Positions 60,780-64,000 of a DNA stretch of 64,000 nt are shown in pieces. Position 1 is the first letter of the stretch. Every line of letters begins with the position of its first letter. The translations under genes and the position numbers were made by a program. The stretch comes from Ignavibacteriales bacterium (GTDB taxonomy: Bacteria; Bacteroidota; Ignavibacteria; Tepidaquicellales; Tepidaquicellaceae). The notes under the pieces were generated by a model. The model did not search any database. It saw only the letters and a program-made list of their open reading frames with translations, and was not told where the DNA came from. The DNA lies in assembly GCA_020635255.1 (NCBI GenBank), contig JACKAC010000003.1, positions 124,001 to 188,000 of the forward strand. Direction: 5' to 3'.

Positions 60780-61179
60780 GCTCCCGACCAAAAGACGCCG
60801 TCTTTTATACATCATTTCAATAGTTATAGTAATAGCCCTCGGTCTTGCCTCGAGAAAGATCATGGGCTTTCCTTATTTCGTTTATGAATATGTGGGCGAC
60901 GTGCTATGGGCAGTGAACGTGTACCTAATATTCGCGGTATTATTTCCTTCCGAAAAGATCCCGCTTATATCGGTGGTCACATTCTTCTTTTCATTCCTAA
61001 TAGAATTTAGCCAGATATACCACGCCCCCTGGATAGACAGCATCCGCGATACATTTATAGGCGGATTAGTGCTGGGATACGGGTTTTTATGGAGCGATAT
61101 ACTATGCTACCTGATAGGAACGGCTATCGGCGCGGTTCTCGATTCCATCCTCTTAAGATATTCACCGGCAAAGAACTAA
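60772..61179 (+). CDS. DUF2809-type small membrane protein
   Basis: 135 residues, four predicted transmembrane helices, with YVGDVLWAVNVYLIFAVLFPS and SFLIEFSQIYHAPWIDSIRDTFIGGLVLGYGFLWSDILCYLIG, the pattern of DUF2809 membrane proteins (VanZ-like in outline). Role unknown. Translationally coupled to the preceding lipoprotein gene. Confidence 0.85.
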   Translation: MSKLPTKRRRLLYIISIVIVIALGLASRKIMGFPYFVYEYVGDVLWAVNVYLIFAVLFPSEKIPLISVVTFFFSFLIEFSQIYHAPWIDSIRDTFIGGLVLGYGFLWSDILCYLIGTAIGAVLDSILLRYSPAKN

Positions 61180-61188
61180 AATATAATA

Positions 61189-61217
61189 TTGACAGATTGA
61201 TTCTTATATCATATATT
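61189..61217 (+). promoter_or_regulatory. sigma70-type promoter of the marR-GNAT gene
   Basis: TTGACA (61189-61194), 17-base spacer, TATATT (61212-61217). The -10 element touches the palindromic operator. Confidence 0.75.
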
Positions 61218-61238
61218 TAGTTGAATATTTCAACTAAA
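61216..61238. promoter_or_regulatory. MarR-type palindromic operator
   Basis: TTTAGTTGAA (61216-61225), TAT, TTCAACTAAA (61229-61238): a perfect 10-bp inverted repeat overlapping the end of the -10 element and the expected transcription start. The TAGTTGAA..TTCAACTA form is typical for MarR-family operators, so autorepression is likely. Confidence 0.82.
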
Positions 61239-61267
61239 TGGTTATAATAATCAACAAAGCTAACCCT

Positions 61268-62179
61268 ATGGAACCCCTGGTCAAAAATCTAAGGCTGTCA
61301 TTAAGGAAGCTCGTACGCGAGCTGGACGTAACGAAAGGCGTCTATAAGTCCACCGGATACTCTTATACTGAATGCCACATTCTGATAGAGCTAGATCAAT
61401 ATGGAATGATGACGATAAAGGAGCTGGCAGAACTTCTGAACACGGATAAGTCTATCGTAAGCAAGACGGTAAATTCGATGATGAAAAAAGGACTGCTCAA
61501 AACGGAAAAGAACAGGACCGATAACCGTCAGAAGCCCCTCGTTCTCACGCAAAAAGGAAAAAGCGAAGCCTCACGTCTCAATTACGAAGCCAACGTGCAG
61601 GTTACCGAAGCGCTCTCTATTCTCAAAGAGGAGGAGAGGGACATTGTATTGAAAGGTATACAGTCGTATTCAAAGGCGCTGAATAAAATGCGCAGGCAGG
61701 CGGAATATCAGGTACGCCCGATCAGGAAGAGCGACAATAAATTCATGGAGAAGATAATCATCGATGTGATGACGGAGTTTGGCGCGGTCGGTGAGGGCTA
61801 TTCGATCAAGGATGCTGAGGTAGCGAACATGTTCGATGCTTATAATAACGACAAGTCGGCGTATTTCGTGATCACCCGTGGTAAGGAGGTACTGGGCGGA
61901 GCAGGTGTAGGCATTCTGCCGGAAGCGGAGGATGTCTGTGAATTAAAGAAAATGTACTTCGTTCCGGAGATACGCGGAATAGGTCTTGGTGAAAAGTTGT
62001 TGAATCTCTGCCTTGATGCGGCACGTAAAATTGGTTACAAGAGGTGTTACCTGGAAACACTCGAAAGAATGCCACAGGCGAGAGGACTATATATGAAATA
62101 CGGTTTCGACCCGATCAATGGTCCGGTCGGGTGTACGGGGCATTACAGCTGTGATAATTATTACATACGTGATCTCTAA
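61268..62179 (+). CDS. MarR regulator fused to GNAT acetyltransferase
   Basis: 303 residues from ATG 61268; ATG 61238 would add 10 residues but its A lies inside the operator. Residues ~1-145 are a MarR winged helix (MMTIKELAELLNTDKSIVSKTVNSMMKKGLLKTEKNRTDNRQKPLVLTQKG), and ~155-303 are a GNAT domain (VRPIRKSDNKFM; CELKKMYFVPEIRGIGLGEKLLNLCLDAARKIGYKRCYLET), with the acetyl-CoA loop RGIGLG. This fusion is known in many bacteria; the acetylated substrate is unknown. Probably autoregulated through the adjacent palindrome. Confidence 0.93.
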   Translation: MEPLVKNLRLSLRKLVRELDVTKGVYKSTGYSYTECHILIELDQYGMMTIKELAELLNTDKSIVSKTVNSMMKKGLLKTEKNRTDNRQKPLVLTQKGKSEASRLNYEANVQVTEALSILKEEERDIVLKGIQSYSKALNKMRRQAEYQVRPIRKSDNKFMEKIIIDVMTEFGAVGEGYSIKDAEVANMFDAYNNDKSAYFVITRGKEVLGGAGVGILPEAEDVCELKKMYFVPEIRGIGLGEKLLNLCLDAARKIGYKRCYLETLERMPQARGLYMKYGFDPINGPVGCTGHYSCDNYYIRDL

Positions 62180-62194
62180 TTAAAAATTAATCAA

Positions 62195-62527
62195 ATGAAA
62201 TTCGAGTACAGTCCTAACATTGCATTAAATGTAAAAGACCGCGACAAAGCCGGCGAGTTTTATAAAAATGTGCTGGGGATGAACTTCGTGGAGGATAAGA
62301 ACGGCGACCTTCAATTTACAGCCGGTTCGATGAATTTTTATTTCGCGGAGGGTACACCCGGTCAGACCTTTTTTGAATTCAAAGTGGATAATGTGAAAGA
62401 GGCTCGCGAGCTTCTCGAAAAGGAAGGGTGCAAAGTAACACACGAATACAGCGATAAGAACGTGATGATCTCCGACCCTTACGGAATGAACTTCCATATC
62501 TGGGAGGAAGGGGCGGTGTTTGATTGA
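62195..62527 (+). CDS. VOC/glyoxalase family protein
   Basis: 110 residues with the paired beta-alpha-beta-beta-beta modules of the vicinal oxygen chelate fold: NIALNVKDRDKAGEFYKNVLGMNFVED, FFEFKVDNVKEARELLEKEGCKVTHE and VMISDPYGMNFHIWE. The metal-ligand positions are only partly conserved, so the activity is uncertain. The stop overlaps the next start (TGATG). Confidence 0.87.
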   Translation: MKFEYSPNIALNVKDRDKAGEFYKNVLGMNFVEDKNGDLQFTAGSMNFYFAEGTPGQTFFEFKVDNVKEARELLEKEGCKVTHEYSDKNVMISDPYGMNFHIWEEGAVFD

Positions 62528-63045
62528 TGGTCGAACAAATTCCCTGGATAGAAAGAAAGTTTAATTTCAATGACCTGCATGAAGGGCTGTTTCCCGATAT
62601 CGTAGAACGTTTAAGAGGTACGCCTGCGCGTCTCGAAGAATCCTTGAAAGGTCTTTCCGAAGAGCGATTATCCGCAAAACCCGGCAGTAAATGGTCCATA
62701 AAGGAAGAGGCCGGGCATCTTTATGACCTGGAGGACCTATGGAGCGTCCGCCTGAAAGGATTGCTCTCCGATAAACCGGAGATAGTTCCTGCAGATATGA
62801 CAAACAAAAAAACTCACGAAGCAGATCACAATTCACGCAGTATAGACGAACTCCTTGTGCAATTCAGGACGGCACGGCAGGAGCTTGTCGATAATCTAGA
62901 TAAACTAACCGAGGACGAGGTTCTCGCATTTGCTATTCACCCCCGCTTGAATACAAAGATGCGTGTAATTGACCTTGCCTTTTTTGTCGCTGAGCACGAT
63001 GACCACCATCTGGCTCACATAACCAAAACAAAATCTACATTATGA
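62527..63045 (+). CDS. DinB family protein
   Basis: 172 residues in the DinB fold with metal-binding His positions: KWSIKEEAGHLYDLEDLW (first His) and FFVAEHDDHHLAHITK near the C-terminus (HDDHH). The N-terminal WIERKFNFN and RLRGTPARLEESLKGLSEERLSAKPGSKWS are typical. Start chosen at ATG 62527 within TGATG; a TTG 3 bases upstream is the alternative. The stop overlaps the next ATG by 4 bases. Confidence 0.92.
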   Translation: MVEQIPWIERKFNFNDLHEGLFPDIVERLRGTPARLEESLKGLSEERLSAKPGSKWSIKEEAGHLYDLEDLWSVRLKGLLSDKPEIVPADMTNKKTHEADHNSRSIDELLVQFRTARQELVDNLDKLTEDEVLAFAIHPRLNTKMRVIDLAFFVAEHDDHHLAHITKTKSTL

Positions 63046-63539
63046 ACGAGCACAAATTTTCACTCACGCAGTTTGAGCGGGGTATCCTGATTGACATTTC
63101 CATGGAAGAGGCGTACAAATACGCCGGTACATCAGATGGTATTTCGAAATGGTTCATCGGTGAAGCAATATACACGGCGCCCGATGGGCACACCCGCCCC
63201 GGTGACGAGCCTGCACAAAAAGGCGATAAGTATACTTTCAACTGGGTTTATAAGGATCTTTCCCTGTCGGGTGAAGTGCTCGATGCCAACGGGAAGGATT
63301 TCATAAATTTCACATTCGGCGGTACCGCTGAATTCAATATCAAACTATCCGAGCTCGACGGAAGGGTATTCTTTAACCTTTCGCAGATAAGCAACCCGGA
63401 TAACCCGATGCCGGAACTCGCTCACATTAACTGCTATGTGTGCTGGTCATTTTTCCTTCTCAATTTAAAGTCTGTTGCCGAGAATGGTTTCGATCTCAGG
63501 GAATGGGATTATGATATGGAAGGTCTGGCAAACTGGTAA
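63042..63539 (+). CDS. SRPBCC/AHSA1 (START-like) domain protein
   Basis: 165 residues with the AHSA1-type helix-grip fold: GILIDISMEEAYKYAGTSDGISKWFIGEAIYTAP, GDKYTFNWVYKDLSLSGEVLDAN, FTFGGTAEFNIKLSELDGRVFFNLSQ and a final helix with CYVCWSFFLLNLKSVAENGFDLRE. Probably binds a hydrophobic ligand or acts as a co-chaperone; specific role unknown. Coupled to the DinB gene by an ATGA overlap. Confidence 0.85.
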   Translation: MNEHKFSLTQFERGILIDISMEEAYKYAGTSDGISKWFIGEAIYTAPDGHTRPGDEPAQKGDKYTFNWVYKDLSLSGEVLDANGKDFINFTFGGTAEFNIKLSELDGRVFFNLSQISNPDNPMPELAHINCYVCWSFFLLNLKSVAENGFDLREWDYDMEGLANW

Positions 63540-63610
63540 GGATCAAAAAAATAACCGGGAATAGTTTACCTAAAGAAATCAACGATGCCATCAGCTTACT
63601 TCTTCTACAG

Positions 63611-63991
63611 ATGGAATTTCTTGGAGAGAGAAAAACCCGCAAAGACGTGAAGAGTGTTGTTGAAGCCTCTTTGAAGAAGGGTTCTTCGGCATTTATCTTT
63701 TTATTGTACACCGGTGATAAAAAACCTGCCGGGGTTTGTTTCTTTAATGTCTGCCTCGGAGTTCAGAGCGGGGGTAGATACATCTGGATAAATGAAATAT
63801 TCGTAAAAGAAGAATACCGTGGGATAGGTTACGGCAAGGCAATGCTGGAATACCTGGAGAACTTTGCCAAAAGAAAAAAATATGTTTACATTGCCGCTCA
63901 AAGAGATCCTAAAAATAACAATTCTAAAATGCTCTTCAATTCTGCTAAATTCTTTGAGGGCACGGTAATATGGATGGATAAAAAAGTCTAA
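63611..63991 (+). CDS. GNAT family N-acetyltransferase, start codon uncertain
   Basis: 126 residues from ATG 63611. The GNAT core is clear: YIWINEIFVKEEYRGIGYGKAMLEYLENFAKRKKYVYIAAQRDPKNNNSKML, with the acetyl-CoA loop RGIGYG. The reading frame stays open upstream to 63515 and encodes VRIKKITGNSLPKEINDAIS, which looks like the missing first beta strand and helix. No ATG, GTG or TTG is in frame there; CTG at 63533 overlapping the previous stop is the nearest candidate. Confidence 0.85.
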   Translation: MEFLGERKTRKDVKSVVEASLKKGSSAFIFLLYTGDKKPAGVCFFNVCLGVQSGGRYIWINEIFVKEEYRGIGYGKAMLEYLENFAKRKKYVYIAAQRDPKNNNSKMLFNSAKFFEGTVIWMDKKV

Positions 63992-64000
63992 AACCAACCC

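Noticed and set aside
1..64000. tRNA, rRNA, insertion sequences or integrase genes
   Set aside because: I looked for T-loop (GGTTCGAATCC-like) sequences, conserved rRNA stretches and transposase frames and found none I could support.

Overview
The window looks like a piece of chromosome from a member of the Ignavibacteria/Chlorobi side of the Bacteroidota. The main evidence is seven secreted proteins ending in the type IX secretion (T9SS type A) sorting domain in its Ignavibacteria-like form: an NYPNPFNPST block followed about 60 residues later by an SGVYFY...ETKKM..VK end. Base composition is moderate, with several clearly AT-richer genes. Two promoters are of the TTGACA-N17-TATNTT type rather than the classical Bacteroidetes type. 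I see no rRNA, tRNA, CRISPR array, transposase or phage genes.

Layout. (1) 1-20000: a 5'-truncated mnmG, then mostly small housekeeping and stress genes: methyltransferase, lipoprotein MsrA, two DinB-fold proteins, cupin, YceI, SGNH hydrolase, a two-lobed aspartic protease, a reductase, MscL, AlkD-like DNA alkylation repair, an AhpD-like protein, and a Tat-exported GMC oxidoreductase pair. (2) 20100-31200: a run of T9SS cargo genes (choice-of-anchor B and J proteins, YCF48/BNR-type propellers, an SBBP propeller). Two of them share a perfectly identical 93-bp 3' end that encodes the sorting tail. (3) 31300-37830: SH3-like secreted paralogues around a TPR gene, two two-helix channel-like paralogues, a TetR regulator with an aldo/keto reductase under matching operators, and a T9SS-tagged serine hydrolase. 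(4) 38045-44044: seven minus-strand genes forming an unusual cytoplasmic module: two zinc-ribbon proteins, a two-repeat helical protein, a TPR histidine kinase, a small acidic protein, a TPR histidine-kinase homologue whose phospho-acceptor His is replaced by Arg, and a TerB-like protein. (5) 44175-49317: recN, dnaA and alr. The 406-bp dnaA-alr gap carries a dense cluster of TGTTAA-type words and is a candidate oriC. (6) 49402-56347: a very acidic 694-residue protein, then manC, methylmalonyl-CoA epimerase, uvrC and, overlapping uvrC, an AT-rich gene that joins a PD-(D/E)XK-nuclease-like domain to a DinB fold lacking its metal ligands. (7) 56411-64000: pirin, a four-member array of related secreted or lipoproteins interleaved with small membrane proteins, a MarR-GNAT regulator with a clear palindromic operator, and a chain of overlapping small genes (VOC, DinB, SRPBCC, GNAT).

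How the genes work together: the clearest functional units are the TetR/aldo-keto reductase regulon, the GMC dehydrogenase pair, the manC-mce-uvrC-fusion chain and the 38-44 kb kinase/pseudokinase/TerB cluster. The last is the best candidate for an undescribed system, followed by the uvrC-coupled nuclease-DinB fusion. No search or alignment was run; family names come from motif reading.
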